64,000 nucleotides of DNA from Sphingobium sp. TKS. Lineage in GTDB: Bacteria > Pseudomonadota > Alphaproteobacteria > Sphingomonadales > Sphingomonadaceae. The notes below the pieces were generated by a model. That model saw only the letters and a program-made list of their open reading frames with translations, was not told where the DNA came from and ran no database searches. The position numbers and the translations under genes are program-made. How positions within the stretch are numbered: position 1 is the stretch's first letter; each line of letters opens with the position of its first letter. Positions 26,421 through 35,788 of the stretch are shown one piece after another. Location: NCBI RefSeq assembly GCF_001563265.1, contig NZ_CP005083.1, forward strand, positions 251,001 through 315,000, read 5' to 3'.

Positions 26421-28951
26421 GTGCGCCGTTGCGGCGCTGAAATGGAGTATCAGTGATGATGAGGTAAGTTGAGAATGCCTCTGCTCGCCGGACTAACCTC
26501 GGGCCTCACAAGGTCTGAAATCCCGAAAGGGACGGGGAACAATAGCATGTTCGGAAAAGGCCAGATGCGTCTTAGTCGCAAATGGAGGCGATGACGGTCA
26601 GGGCAAGGTGCGTATGGTGAAGGCTACACTGCTTAAATCCCAGTCTGCAGCAATCTATATAGCGATACTGGCGAAAGCGACTGTCACGCCAGGTCCGGAT
26701 GATGACAGCGGTCTCATGTCTTGGCCGCCTGTTTCTCAGCCCATCCGGTGCGCCTCTCGTCGAGGGGTTTAGTGGACGAACGGGACACCTAACCGCGCCG
26801 CATCTCCATTCAGCGTAACTACGGGATGCCCTAAACAGGCGGCTTCTGCCGGCCTGCATGGGTACGGAGCCGCCATATTACTCAAATGCCCGGGGTAATG
26901 CCCGGGACATCGACCTCTTCGGAGGCGGCGGTGCAACTGTATAAGGTCTCGAGCGATCGGGCCGAAAGCGGGGAAGACCGGGGGAAGGGCGGCAGCTGTG
27001 ATTCTTCAACCACCGATCATGGGGTGTGCTGATGCTGCCAGAAACTGTGAAAGGCCGGTTGGAGGCCATTCCGGCGCTCGTTGCGTCGGGCAAAAGGGTG
27101 AATGGACTCTATCGTCTGATGGGGTCTCGCCTCCTTTGGGAGGAGGGGCTCCAGAAGATCGGATCCAACAAGGGTGCGATGACGCCGGGTATTGACGGCG
27201 AGACCTTCGCGGACTTCGGACCGGAAGACCTCGACCCGATTATCGCCAGCGTGACGGCAGGGACCTATGATCCCAAACCAGTGCGTCGGGTGTTTATCCC
27301 GAAAGGCAAGGGCAAACGGCGTCCGCTGGGCATTCCCACGCGCGACGACCGCCTCGTTCAGGAAGTGGCGCGGCAACTGCTCGAACGGATCTATGAACCG
27401 GTGTTCTCGAACGCCTCCCATGGATTCCGGCCGGGCCGGTCGTGTCATACGGCGCTTGAACACGTCAAAGCCGTATGGACGGGGGTGAAATGGCTCGTAG
27501 ATGTGGATGTCGCGGGGTTCTTCGAGAACATCGACCACGACATCCTCCTGCGGCTGTTGCGGAAAAGGATCGATGACGAGAAATTCATCGGCTTGATCGG
27601 CAGCATGCTTAAGGCGGGTGTTATGGAAGACCGGGTTCACACCCGGACCTACAGCGGCACTCCGCAGGGCGGTATCGTCTCTCCAATCTTGGCCAACATC
27701 TACCTCCATGAACTCGATATGTTCATGGCGGAACGGATCGCGGCTTTCGAGAGGGGGAAGGTCCGTGCCACGAACCCGGAATATGGGCGACTGGCTGGGC
27801 GCATCCAGAAACAACGGAAGCGCGTCACCATGCTGCGGGCCAAAGACAATGTCGACGAGGTGAAGGTTGCGGCCTCCTTGGCCAAAATCCAAACCTTACT
27901 GCCGCAAAAGCGGTCCATCCCGTCGAGAGACGCGATGGACCCCGGTTATCGCCGACTTCGTTACTGTCGCTACGCGGACGACTTCATGATTGGGGTTATC
28001 GGTAGCAAGGAGGATGCACGAAGCGTGTTCGCCGAAGTCAGGGCATTCCTGACCGAGGCGCTGGCGCTCACGGTGTCCGAGGAGAAAAGCGGTATCCGCA
28101 AGGCGAGCGATGGAGCCGCCTTCCTTGGATATGAGGTCCGCACATATACGACACGCCAACGGGTTGTCCGGAGCCGACAAGGTTCCGTCAGCTTCCTTCG
28201 TAGGCCGCCGTCGGAAGTGATGCAGCTGCATGTCCCTTGGGAGAAGGTCCACGCGTTCGCTTCTGCAAAAGGTTATGGTGATCTGTCGGTGTTGAAGCCG
28301 CGTCATCGTAGCCTGCTGCTCAGCTGCAGCGACGTTGAGATCGTCCTAGCTTACAACGCCGAATTGCGGGGTTTTGCGAACTACTATGCTCTCGCCAAGG
28401 ATGTGAGCTTCAAGCTGAACAGGCTTGAGTTTCTCCAGCGGTGGAGCTTGTTCAAGACCTTGGCCAGCAAGCACAAAACCAATGTGCGAGCGGTCTTGGC
28501 CCGCATGAGGACGGGGCAGGAATTCACCATCGGCTACGACGTCGATGGCCAGCCCCGATCGGTCAAAGTCTGGAAACTGGCTCATCTGAAACGTGATCCG
28601 GCCACCTCGTCCAGGATTGATATCCAGCCTTGGACGCAGGTGTTCACCCACTCACGTACGGACTGGGTTGATCGTCAGAATGCCAAGCAATGCGAGGCTT
28701 GCGGTCGATCCGATGTTCCGTGTCAGGTGCACCATATCCGGGGGATGGCCGATGTTTCGCACCGCGGTTTTGTCGTGAGAATGAAGGTGGCACGCGCCCG
28801 CAGGACGGTGGTCCTGTGCGAGCAATGCCACTGGGATACTCACAGAGGCCGCCTGCCCGATCTACGGCAAAGTGATGGTTCGTCACAGTGGAGAGCCGCA
28901 TGCGGTGAAAGCTGCACGTGCGGTTCGGCGGGGGGATCAGGGCTGACTCCA
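26421..28951 (+). mobile_element. Group II intron with reverse transcriptase
   Basis: The 5' end is GTGCGCCGTT, matching the GTGYG consensus. About 600 bases of ribozyme precede the reverse-transcriptase gene. Near the 3' end is a 34-base domain V (28893-28926, starting GAGCCGCATGCGG and ending GTGCGGTTC), then a short domain VI hairpin with a bulged A about seven bases before the end. Joining exon 1 to the DUF6927-like frame requires the 3' border right after base 28951; the AY consensus would put it one base later, so the border is uncertain by one or two bases. Confidence 0.88.
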
Positions 28952-28954
28952 TGA
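27032..28954 (+). CDS. ltrA: Group II intron reverse transcriptase/maturase with HNH nuclease
   Basis: A multi-domain intron protein. RT blocks: RPLGIPTRDDRLVQEVARQ, HGFRPGRSCHTAL, DVDVAGFFENIDHD, YSGTPQGGIVSPILANIYL and the catalytic YADD in RYCRYADDFMIG. The maturase (X) domain follows near residue 430. The C-terminus is an HNH endonuclease: CEACG, CQVHHIRGM and VLCEQCHWDTHRGR. It should splice the intron and move it by retrohoming. The ORF has no stop before domain V; its last 20 residues are translated from domains V and VI and it ends in the exon. The start is ATG, with an in-frame GTG two codons upstream. Confidence 0.92.
   Translation: MLPETVKGRLEAIPALVASGKRVNGLYRLMGSRLLWEEGLQKIGSNKGAMTPGIDGETFADFGPEDLDPIIASVTAGTYDPKPVRRVFIPKGKGKRRPLGIPTRDDRLVQEVARQLLERIYEPVFSNASHGFRPGRSCHTALEHVKAVWTGVKWLVDVDVAGFFENIDHDILLRLLRKRIDDEKFIGLIGSMLKAGVMEDRVHTRTYSGTPQGGIVSPILANIYLHELDMFMAERIAAFERGKVRATNPEYGRLAGRIQKQRKRVTMLRAKDNVDEVKVAASLAKIQTLLPQKRSIPSRDAMDPGYRRLRYCRYADDFMIGVIGSKEDARSVFAEVRAFLTEALALTVSEEKSGIRKASDGAAFLGYEVRTYTTRQRVVRSRQGSVSFLRRPPSEVMQLHVPWEKVHAFASAKGYGDLSVLKPRHRSLLLSCSDVEIVLAYNAELRGFANYYALAKDVSFKLNRLEFLQRWSLFKTLASKHKTNVRAVLARMRTGQEFTIGYDVDGQPRSVKVWKLAHLKRDPATSSRIDIQPWTQVFTHSRTDWVDRQNAKQCEACGRSDVPCQVHHIRGMADVSHRGFVVRMKVARARRTVVLCEQCHWDTHRGRLPDLRQSDGSSQWRAACGESCTCGSAGGSGLTP
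28893..28926 (+). ncRNA. Group II intron domain V
   Basis: Exactly 34 bases: lower stem GAGCCG paired with CGGTTC, the AAAG internal segment in GGTGAAAGC, and a GNRA-like cap. This is the catalytic core of the ribozyme and the most diagnostic part of the intron. Confidence 0.88.
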
Positions 28955-29316
28955 GCAGCACCAATCCTACCCGACTGACCGAAAATATGGGGCCATGCGA
29001 GGCCGACTGCCCCGCGGCGATCCTCGATCTGCTGAGCCCGACCGAGCATGAATATGCGCTCGATTGGCGCGCACGTTGCCGGGCGAACCTTGCGCACCGC
29101 GCGCGCAAACTCGCGGACGGGGATCGCATCCGGCTTCCCGAGCCGGTGACCTTCACCGACGGTAATGTCGCGCAGGAGTTCGTCGTCTGCAAGCGCGGCC
29201 GGAGGCTCGTGCTTCGCGATCCGCAGAATGGCTGCTTCTACCGGATCAGTCGCCTCATGACGCGCGCCTGGGTGGTCGTACCGGTCACCAAGATCCACAA
29301 GACGCTGTTTGCATGA
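28952..29316 (+). pseudogene. DUF6927-like gene, exon 2
   Basis: Continues the protein from exon 1: SSTNPTRLTENMGPCEADC and AAILDLLSPTEHEYALDW, then a small beta-rich C-terminal part (FVVCKRGRRLVLRDPQNG) ending KTLFA. Joining GAT-A of exon 1 to TG-AGC restores the frame through Met. The downstream small gene overlaps or closely follows its stop. Confidence 0.75.
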
Positions 29317-29348
29317 GCGTCAATCCTCGAGGAGAAAGGGATCAGGTC

Positions 29349-29482
29349 ATGACGACGGCCATCGACAGGCGTTGTCTGTCTCCCAAACGCCAGTTGCTCT
29401 GCAGCCGCGAGAATGCCCTGCGCGTCGCCAGCCGGATTTTCGATCATTCGCAGGGTAAGGTAAGCATCCTGCGCACTACCGA
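29349..29482 (+). pseudogene. Small plasmid gene, 5' fragment split by the IS21-type element
   Basis: Begins MTTAIDRRCLSPKRQLLCSR behind AGGAGAAAGG and reads through ASRIFDHSQGKVSILRTTD, where the insertion sequence starts. Seven bases (CTACCGA) at the junction are duplicated on the other side of the element. Joining the halves gives a 78-residue protein with no family that I recognise. An ATGA overlap with the upstream stop at 29313 offers an alternative start. Confidence 0.7.
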
Positions 29483-29594
29483 TGTGGACCGGCGTGCAAA
29501 AGGGACCCCGTTAGCGGGGTGATCGGCGTCTAAATGGGACCCCTCATTCTGGTGGTGTAGTTGACTGCCTGGTTTTCCAGGTGGTGAGATCGGG

Positions 29595-31109
29595 ATGTTG
29601 GTGGTGGAGACGGTTGTTCGGATTCGGCGGGAGCACGCGAGCGGGAAGGCGATCAAGGCGATTGCGCGGGATCTGCGGCTGTCTCGCAAGGTAGTGCGCA
29701 AGGCGATCCGGGCGCCGGAAGGCGCGTTCGATTATCGCCGCACGGTTCAGCCGCTGCCCCGGCTTGGTCCGTTCCAGGAGCGGCTTGATACGCTGCTGGC
29801 GGAGAACGAGGTCCGGCACCGGCGTGATCGGCTGCGCATGACCCGGATCCATGATCTGCTGTGCCGTGAGGGGTTCGAGGGATCCTACGACGCGGTCCGG
29901 CGCTACGCCCGGCGCTGGACGGAAGCGAGGCGCAAGGATGCGGGTGATGGGGCGCCCGCGTTCATCCCGCTCATGTTCAAGCCCGGCGAGGCCTACCAGT
30001 TCGACTGGAGCCACGAGGATGTGGAGATCGCGGGCAAGCCGATGCGAGTGAAGGTGGCGCAGATGCGGCTGTGTGCGTCGCGGGCTGTCTACGTCCGGGC
30101 CTATCCGCGCGAGACGCAGGAGATGGTGTTCGACGCCCATGCCCGGGGCTTTGCCTTTTTTGGCGGCGTTCCCCTGCGCGGCATCTACGATAACATGAAG
30201 ACCGCGGTCACCACCGTGTTCGTCGGCAAGGAGCGCGTGTTCAACCGCCGCTTTCTGGTCATGGCCGATCATTACATGGTCGAGCCGACCGCTTGCTCGC
30301 CGGCGGCGGGATGGGAGAAGGGTCAGGTCGAACACCAAGTCCAGACGATCCGGGGCCGGTTCTTCCAGCCTCGCCTGCGCTTTGCCAGCATCGAGGAGCT
30401 CAACGGGTGGCTGGAGGCCGAGTGCCTGCGCTGGGCCGCAACGCACGCGCATCCCGAGCAGAAGGAGCTGACCGTTGCCGAGGCGCTGGCTCTCGAACGG
30501 CCAGCCCTGCAGCCGATGCTGGCGCCCTTCGACGGCTTCCACGAGACCGCCCATGCCGTGACCGGCACGTGCCTGATCAGCTTCGACCGCAACCGCTACT
30601 CGGTCATGGCCAAGGCTGCGCGGCGGGCCGTCCAGGTCCGCGCCTATGCCGACCGCATTGTCGTGCGCCTCGGCGACGAGGTCATCGCCGAACATGCCCG
30701 GCACTTCGGCCGTGACCGGACGATCTATGATCCCTGGCATTACCTGCCCGTTCTGGCGAACAAGCCCGGCGCTTTGCGGAACGGCGCGCCCTTCCAGGGG
30801 TGGGACCTGCCACCGGCACTAACGCGGTTGCGGCGCAAGCTGGGCGGCGGTGATGAAGCCGACCGCCGCTTTGTGCGCGTGCTGGCAGCCGTAATGACCG
30901 ATGGTCTGGAAGCGGTCGAGGCCGCGATCCGGGAGGCGCTCGATAACGGGGCCGTCAGCGACGAGGTGATCCTCAACATCCTGGCCCGATACCGGGACCC
31001 GCCATCCGAGCGCCCTTTGGACGTGGTCGTTGATCTCAAGCTCAGCCACCCGCCGGTTGCGGACTGTGCGCGCTATGACACAGTGCGAGGCCTCCATGCA
31101 ACGGCATGA
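29595..31109 (+). CDS. istA: IS21-family transposase IstA
   Basis: A 504-residue transposase. The N-terminal HTH is [21 protein letters not shown]. The DDE integrase core has Asp in [12 protein letters not shown] near residue 139, Asp in [10 protein letters not shown] near 200, and Glu in [11 protein letters not shown] near 240. The C-terminal RNRYSVM segment is typical of IstA. It cuts and joins the element ends together with IstB. It overlaps istB by 14 bases. Confidence 0.95.
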   Translation: MLVVETVVRIRREHASGKAIKAIARDLRLSRKVVRKAIRAPEGAFDYRRTVQPLPRLGPFQERLDTLLAENEVRHRRDRLRMTRIHDLLCREGFEGSYDAVRRYARRWTEARRKDAGDGAPAFIPLMFKPGEAYQFDWSHEDVEIAGKPMRVKVAQMRLCASRAVYVRAYPRETQEMVFDAHARGFAFFGGVPLRGIYDNMKTAVTTVFVGKERVFNRRFLVMADHYMVEPTACSPAAGWEKGQVEHQVQTIRGRFFQPRLRFASIEELNGWLEAECLRWAATHAHPEQKELTVAEALALERPALQPMLAPFDGFHETAHAVTGTCLISFDRNRYSVMAKAARRAVQVRAYADRIVVRLGDEVIAEHARHFGRDRTIYDPWHYLPVLANKPGALRNGAPFQGWDLPPALTRLRRKLGGGDEADRRFVRVLAAVMTDGLEAVEAAIREALDNGAVSDEVILNILARYRDPPSERPLDVVVDLKLSHPPVADCARYDTVRGLHATA

Positions 31110-31824
31110 GATGATCGAGGCGATGCGAGCGCTCGGGCTCAAGGGCATGGCAGGGGCCTTCGACGAGGCGGTCACCACCGGGTTGCAGCGCAAGCGCACG
31201 ACCAACGAGATCCTGACCGACCTGCTGCGGGCAGAAGCGGCGCATCGTCATGCCGCCTCGATCCGCTATCGCATGACCGCGGCCAAGCTGCCTGTAATCA
31301 AGGACCTCGATGCCTTCGTGTTCGAGGGCACCCCTATCAACGAAGGGCTGGTGCGTTCCCTGCACGCAGGTTCGTTCCTGCCCGGTCGCCGCAACATCGT
31401 GCTCATCGGCGGCACAGGGACGGGCAAGACCCATCTGGCCACCGCAGTCACCGCCAGCGTCGTGCGTGCCGGTGCCCGTGGGCGCTACTTCAACACGGTC
31501 GATCTCGTCACCCGGCTCGAGGAAGAGGCGCGCATCGGCAAAGCCGGATCCATCGCCGCCCAGCTCAGCCGGCTTGATCTCGTGGTGCTCGATGAACTGG
31601 GTTATCTGCCGTTCGCCCGATCCGGCGGGCAGCTCTTGTTCCACCTGATCAGCAAGCTCTACGAGCAGACCTCGGTCATCATCACCACCAACCTCGCCTT
31701 CGGCGAGTGGCCCACCGTGTTCGGCGACCCGAAGATGACCACCGCGCTGCTCGACCGCATCACCCACCATTGCGACATCGTCGAGACCGGCAACGACAGC
31801 TGGCGCTTCAAAAACCGCAGCTGA
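31096..31824 (+). CDS. istB: IS21-family helper ATPase IstB
   Basis: A 242-residue DnaA/DnaC-like AAA+ ATPase. Walker A is [11 protein letters not shown], Walker [13 protein letters not shown], and sensor 1 lies in [13 protein letters not shown]. It helps select the target for IstA. The start [10 protein letters not shown] has GCGAGG upstream; an in-frame ATG seven codons earlier is also possible. Complete and apparently functional. Confidence 0.95.
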   Translation: MQRHEMIEAMRALGLKGMAGAFDEAVTTGLQRKRTTNEILTDLLRAEAAHRHAASIRYRMTAAKLPVIKDLDAFVFEGTPINEGLVRSLHAGSFLPGRRNIVLIGGTGTGKTHLATAVTASVVRAGARGRYFNTVDLVTRLEEEARIGKAGSIAAQLSRLDLVVLDELGYLPFARSGGQLLFHLISKLYEQTSVIITTNLAFGEWPTVFGDPKMTTALLDRITHHCDIVETGNDSWRFKNRS

Positions 31825-31992
31825 CCCAATCAGAAAAACGCCTTCGCGCTGCTGACGCCTCCGGTCGGGCTACGCCCTCCCTACGCCGCCAGCAGCGCGA
31901 AACCCGCGCCCAACATCGATCGATCTATGCAACGCTAACGGGGTCCCTTTTGCGCGCCGATAGGGGGGCCCGATTGAACGCCGATTGACACA

Positions 31993-32072
31993 CTACCGAT
32001 CCGCTGCAGCCTTTCCGCATCTCTACCGACCCTGCGTCGTCGGGCCTGATCGTCCTCGAGATGGTCGCCTGA
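31993..32072 (+). pseudogene. Small plasmid gene, 3' fragment
   Basis: After the second CTACCGA the frame reads PLQPFRISTDPASSGLIVLE and stops shortly after. It completes the fragment ending at 29482 without frame change, which confirms the target duplication. Confidence 0.7.
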
Positions 32073-32223
32073 AGCCCTCTCCATTCATGTCTTCCGGAGC
32101 AAAGCCCATCCGCATGCTGACCGCCGCTGCAACGCAGCCAGGCCCATGATCCCGCCGCTCGCGACCCATGGCAAGAGGGAAGGGGGATGAATGACGGTGT
32201 TCTCCAAGCTGGAAGGATCCGCC

Positions 32224-32670
32224 ATGGACACTAACTTTTACATTACCGCGCGGTCTTCGAAATTCCCCCTCGACTACGCACACAGCAGGGAGGACGCAGC
32301 CGCGCTGCTCGCGCGTCACCGCGATCGCCATCCCGACGCTGTTGTCGAGTCCACCAACGCCTATTTCGAACGCACGCGCGCCGAAACATTGGCGTCATTT
32401 CCTCTCAGCCGGATCACGCAGCGTTTCTACGACGCTATGCTGGGCGTTCTCCCGCCACAATATATCAAGGGCGTTGCGGGCTTCTTTCTCTCCGAAGCGG
32501 CGACCCAGAACATCCACGCCCAGTTCATCGTGCATGGCGGCTGCACCTACGGTGGTTACGCGGACCTGGCGCGCGAATCCCGCAAGATCTGGACCATTGC
32601 CGACGTCCTTGAACTCGAAAGCCGGGCCGGCGCGCGCACCTTGACGTTCGACTGGTTTCCTGGGGACTGA
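32224..32670 (+). CDS. Conserved plasmid protein, DUF1419-like
   Basis: About 148 residues starting MDTNFYITARSSKFPLDY behind AAGGATCC. The C-terminal half has the conserved-looking run FYDAMLGVLPPQYIKGVAGF and FIVHGGCTYGGYADL, which I associate with DUF1419-type proteins of alphaproteobacterial plasmids; I am not certain of the family number. No catalytic motif or signal peptide is visible. It stands in a row of plus-strand cargo genes. Confidence 0.6.
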   Translation: MDTNFYITARSSKFPLDYAHSREDAAALLARHRDRHPDAVVESTNAYFERTRAETLASFPLSRITQRFYDAMLGVLPPQYIKGVAGFFLSEAATQNIHAQFIVHGGCTYGGYADLARESRKIWTIADVLELESRAGARTLTFDWFPGD

Positions 32671-32723
32671 ACTTCGTGTTCGACGCAATGGAAAAGATCA
32701 GCGCCCTTTGTCATAGACATCGA

Positions 32724-33230
32724 ATGTATCGTTTTCTGTGTTTCCTATTCCTTGTCTCCGCATGCGACGTCCGGGGTGCTCCCGTCAATGAGCCGGGGTT
32801 TACCGCATCCGCTCGCGCGCTCGATGGCGACACGATTGCAGCCGATTTCCGTCTCCTTGGTGTCGATGCGTTCGAGCGCCGTCAGCTCTGTGAACGGGCG
32901 CGGTCGTGCTGGGAATGTGGCAAGGCGGCTCAGGATCATGCCGCGCGGATTCTGGGCGAAGCCGACGCCCAAATCCGGCTCACCAACCGCTCGAGCTATG
33001 GTCGGCCGGTGGCGACTGTGACCGTGAAAGGCCGCGATCTCGGAGAGACGCTGATCCGCGCGGGTCTCGCCATTCCCCAACCCCAATTCCTGAAAACCGA
33101 TCCGGCGCGTGCGAAGCAATATACCGAAGCCTTTGCCGCCGCGCAGCGAAACAAGGCTGGCGCGTTCGCTGGCCAGTGGATCGAGCCGGCTCGGTGGCGG
33201 CGCGGCGACCGCCTCGCTTGTGAGCGGTGA
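32724..33230 (+). CDS. Secreted thermonuclease (SNase)-like protein
   Basis: About 168 residues. A hydrophobic N-terminus MYRFLCFLFLVSACDVRG looks like a lipoprotein signal, with Cys near residue 14. The SNase-like barrel follows: ALDGDTIAADFRLLGVDAFE, then LTNRSSYGRPVATVTVKGRD and LGETLIRAGLA, the usual GDT, D and RPVA(T)V landmarks. The Arg and Glu pattern of active SNase is only partly kept (ARSCWECGKAAQ near residue 67 carries extra Cys). It probably degrades nucleic acid at the cell surface or is an inactive relative. A start 16 codons upstream is possible but would bury the signal. Confidence 0.72.
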   Translation: MYRFLCFLFLVSACDVRGAPVNEPGFTASARALDGDTIAADFRLLGVDAFERRQLCERARSCWECGKAAQDHAARILGEADAQIRLTNRSSYGRPVATVTVKGRDLGETLIRAGLAIPQPQFLKTDPARAKQYTEAFAAAQRNKAGAFAGQWIEPARWRRGDRLACER

Positions 33231-33265
33231 TCTCCAAGGCTGGAGCGGCGTACCGCGCGGTCCCG

Positions 33266-33760
33266 TCAGGCAGTGAGGCCGGGATCGGCCCACCAGGAAC
33301 GGCCTTGCCTGAAGTTCTCGGTTGAGGCGACGACAGGGCCATCCGGTTCGTCAGCTACATAAGGCGAGACCAGCGGACGTGCCCTGATTTTCCGGCGGTG
33401 GATGCTGCCCGCGACGCGGCCGCGCGCTTCGAGCAGCTCTTCGAGCCACATCAGATCGTCGAGCATCTCGACGATGCCGCGGCCAGCGAGGCAGAAATAG
33501 ATGCAGCGCTGGAAATCGTCGCCTGCCGGATTGCTCAGGATGGACGCGAGCTTGCGCTTGCCGCCCGTCTCACCCTCATGGACCCAGGACATCGCCTCGC
33601 GCAGTTCGCGCACCGAATAATAGGCATCCTCGACATGCATACCGATCGCCGCATTGGCCAGCATGCGGCGGGTGGGGCGGTTTTGATCGTCAAGCGCGGC
33701 ATCGCGCAGCGTCACATCGAGATCGAACGGTTCAAAATAGCGGGCGGCCTGCTCGGTCAT
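33266..33760 (-). CDS. Hypothetical plasmid protein
   Basis: 164 residues starting MTEQAARYFEPFDLDVTLRD, with AAGGGAGA placed well before the ATG. It contains EDAYYSVRELREAMSWVHEG and CIYFCLAGRGIVEMLDDLMW, with no signal peptide or catalytic motif. It diverges from the DpdA-like gene with only about 16 bp between the starts, so their promoters must overlap each other's coding region or be shared. I do not recognise the family. Confidence 0.6.
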   Translation of the reverse strand: MTEQAARYFEPFDLDVTLRDAALDDQNRPTRRMLANAAIGMHVEDAYYSVRELREAMSWVHEGETGGKRKLASILSNPAGDDFQRCIYFCLAGRGIVEMLDDLMWLEELLEARGRVAGSIHRRKIRARPLVSPYVADEPDGPVVASTENFRQGRSWWADPGLTA

Positions 33761-33776
33761 TAAAAATCTCCCTTGA

Positions 33777-34823
33777 ATGGAACATAACATGAACAATTAT
33801 CCGGTCAAGTCACGCTCGATCGCTGTCATGGTGGGACTGCCGCACCTTGCTGATGGGGTGCTCCTGCGGCGCGCCCGACAGCTTCAGCAGCCCGTCCTGA
33901 TTTCCGCCAATGCCCTGTCGCGCTGGTCGACGAAGCGAGGTTGGCGCGAATGGGCCGGCTGGACGACGCGGCCACTCATGAATGCGCATGGTCTTCGCAG
34001 CCTCAGCCTCGACAGCGCGGGGTTCAGCGCAATGGTCACCTATGGGCGCTATCCCTGGACGGTCGATGATTATGTCGGCCTGGCCGCAGCCTATCCATTC
34101 CGCTGGTGGGCAAGCCTCGACTATTGCGTCGAGCAGGAAGTGGCCAGCGATCGCAACGAGGTGCTCGACCGCATGTCCCGTACCATCCGGGCCAACATCG
34201 AATGCCGGCTGCGCGCTGAAAATGCCGGGATCGATGCGACCTTCATGCCGGTCATTCAGGGACGTCATCCCGGTGATTATGAACGCTGTGCAGTGGCGCT
34301 CGCGCATATGATCGAGCGCGCCGGGCTTGTCGGTGTCGGCAGCATGTGCCGGCGCCCTGTCCATGGCGCGGATGGACTGATCGCCGTCGTTGATCGTCTC
34401 GACCAGGTGCTGCCAAGGCAGACCCGTCTGCATCTCTTCGGCGTCAAGGGCGCCGCCATCCCCTATCTCACCGCCTTCGCCCATCGTATCGCCTCGATCG
34501 ACAGCCAGGCCTATGGGGTCAGCGCGCGCATCGCCGCGCGACGTTGTGGTCAAGCCAAGACCGACCGCTTGGTGGCGGACCATATGACGCAGTGGTTGCT
34601 CAGACAGCATGCTCGCCTTGATCGGCCTTCGCGACAGTTGCCGGTGCAACCTGAGGTGCCGCCACCTCCCGAACCGGCAGACCCCTGGGAGCGGGTGATC
34701 GCACAGGCGCGCCGCGAGATACGCGATCTCATCGAAACCGGCGATCTCGACCATGACGAGATGACGGCCCTGTGGACCGAGCAATGGGCAGCGGACATCT
34801 ACGGCGCAGCATCAGCGGACTGA
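33777..34823 (+). CDS. DpdA-like / TGT-fold putative DNA-modification protein
   Basis: 348 residues with features of the tRNA-guanine transglycosylase superfamily: SLDSAGFSAMVTYGRYPW near residue 76 (candidate general-base Asp), WASLDYCVEQE near 112, FMPVIQGRHPGDY near 156, GVGSMCRRPVHGADG near 186 and LHLFGVKGAAIPYL near 217. This matches my memory of proteins annotated as 'DpdA family', relatives of the enzyme that inserts 7-deazaguanine into DNA. The zinc-binding Cys cluster of tRNA TGTs is not evident. No other dpd genes or preQ0-synthesis genes lie in the window, so partners would have to be elsewhere. The C-terminal 60 residues are Pro-rich, then helical. Confidence 0.6.
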   Translation: MEHNMNNYPVKSRSIAVMVGLPHLADGVLLRRARQLQQPVLISANALSRWSTKRGWREWAGWTTRPLMNAHGLRSLSLDSAGFSAMVTYGRYPWTVDDYVGLAAAYPFRWWASLDYCVEQEVASDRNEVLDRMSRTIRANIECRLRAENAGIDATFMPVIQGRHPGDYERCAVALAHMIERAGLVGVGSMCRRPVHGADGLIAVVDRLDQVLPRQTRLHLFGVKGAAIPYLTAFAHRIASIDSQAYGVSARIAARRCGQAKTDRLVADHMTQWLLRQHARLDRPSRQLPVQPEVPPPPEPADPWERVIAQARREIRDLIETGDLDHDEMTALWTEQWAADIYGAASAD

Positions 34824-34884
34824 AGGTGAGGAGAGGGGGAACGGAGGTGTGAGCGGCCGAACCGCTCGAGACCCGGAGACTCTC

Positions 34885-35529
34885 ATGAATTATGATCTCG
34901 CCTTCCGCTACAGTCAGGCTCTCGATCCCAGCGCGCTGATCACGATCGGCACGGCGCTGCATGCGATCCACGCCGCCATCACCGATTGCCGCAACGCCGG
35001 CATCGATCTCGAACGTGATCCGGCGGTTATTCTGCTTGCGCGCCATCTGGGGACGGTGTGCGAAACGCGTGCACCGGACGCGGATCTGCGGCGCGACTGC
35101 ATCGCGCGGATCGCCGAGCTGCGGAACCGGCCGGTTCTGAAGACGCTCGCCTATCGCGGCGTTGCCCATGACGAGCCCGCCAAGCGCCTGTTTCATTCGG
35201 AGGGGCGCGCCGCCATGCGCCGCCTGGCCGACGCCCTCGCGCTCGACGAGGGCAGTTTCGATATCCGGTCCAACAAGGGTGGTCCCGCCGTGTCAGGCGA
35301 AGTGACGCTGCACGGCGAGGATGTCTGGGTGCAACTCTCGCTCGGCCTCTCCGGTCCCGATCGGGAAGTGTGCTTTCGCAAGGTGCAGGGCCGCGACGAT
35401 CATCTTGGAGACCGTAATTGTTGGGCGTCAATCCGCGAACTTGTCGACCCGGGCCGCTTCGCCGCACGAATCCGGCGGGAGCTTCGCTTGTCCACATCGC
35501 AGCCCGTTGTTCCCCGTCTCGTCGCCTGA
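34885..35529 (+). CDS. Hypothetical plasmid protein
   Basis: 214 residues beginning MNYDLAFRYSQALDPSALIT. The N-terminal half is helical (HAIHAAITDCRNAGIDLERD), the C-terminal half beta-rich (KGGPAVSGEVTLHGEDVWVQ, then SLGLSGPDREVCFRKVQGRD). The leader has GAGAC before the ATG and a separate G-rich run further upstream. Such proteins are frequent on sphingomonad plasmids; I know of no function. Confidence 0.65.
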   Translation: MNYDLAFRYSQALDPSALITIGTALHAIHAAITDCRNAGIDLERDPAVILLARHLGTVCETRAPDADLRRDCIARIAELRNRPVLKTLAYRGVAHDEPAKRLFHSEGRAAMRRLADALALDEGSFDIRSNKGGPAVSGEVTLHGEDVWVQLSLGLSGPDREVCFRKVQGRDDHLGDRNCWASIRELVDPGRFAARIRRELRLSTSQPVVPRLVA

Positions 35530-35788
35530 ACGAAGGCGATCATGCGCATTCTTTTCGTCCGCGTCAGGATCGGCGTCCAGGAGTCGGGCTATTCCTATCG
35601 CCTCTATATACCTTTCACGGAAAGTTCGTTCGAACGGCAAGCGTTGATCTCGGTGCATTCCGATTTCGGGCGCGGGCTTGCGCGCGCGTATGCCAGTTGT
35701 GGGTGTGATCGAGAAACTGTCGGAGCGGTACGCTGTCCCCTCCGACCATCGCCGCCACGTCTCCTGGGATTCGCATCGAAGGAGACCG
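35530..35788. other. Intergenic region with a weak small ORF
   Basis: An 88-codon frame (35542-35808, starting MRILFVRVRIGVQESGYSYR) is open but its second half loses any protein-like character and overlaps the next gene. It could be a short real gene or chance. No hairpin or clear promoter was found. Confidence 0.3.

Larger units (their letters stand above)
29483..31992 (+). mobile_element. IS21-family insertion sequence
   Basis: A 2510-bp element beginning TGTGGACC and ending TTGACACA, with 7-bp target duplications CTACCGA (29476-29482 and 31993-31999). A 21-bp exact inverted repeat lies inside the ends (29496-29516 and 31933-31953), and further GGGACCCC words show the multiple terminal repeats typical of IS21. 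It encodes IstA and IstB. Excision of one duplication and the element restores the split small gene. Confidence 0.93.

Noticed and set aside
27026..27031. GTG as start of the intron reverse transcriptase
   Set aside because: It is in frame but adds only two residues, and the ATG two codons later is equally placed; either is possible.
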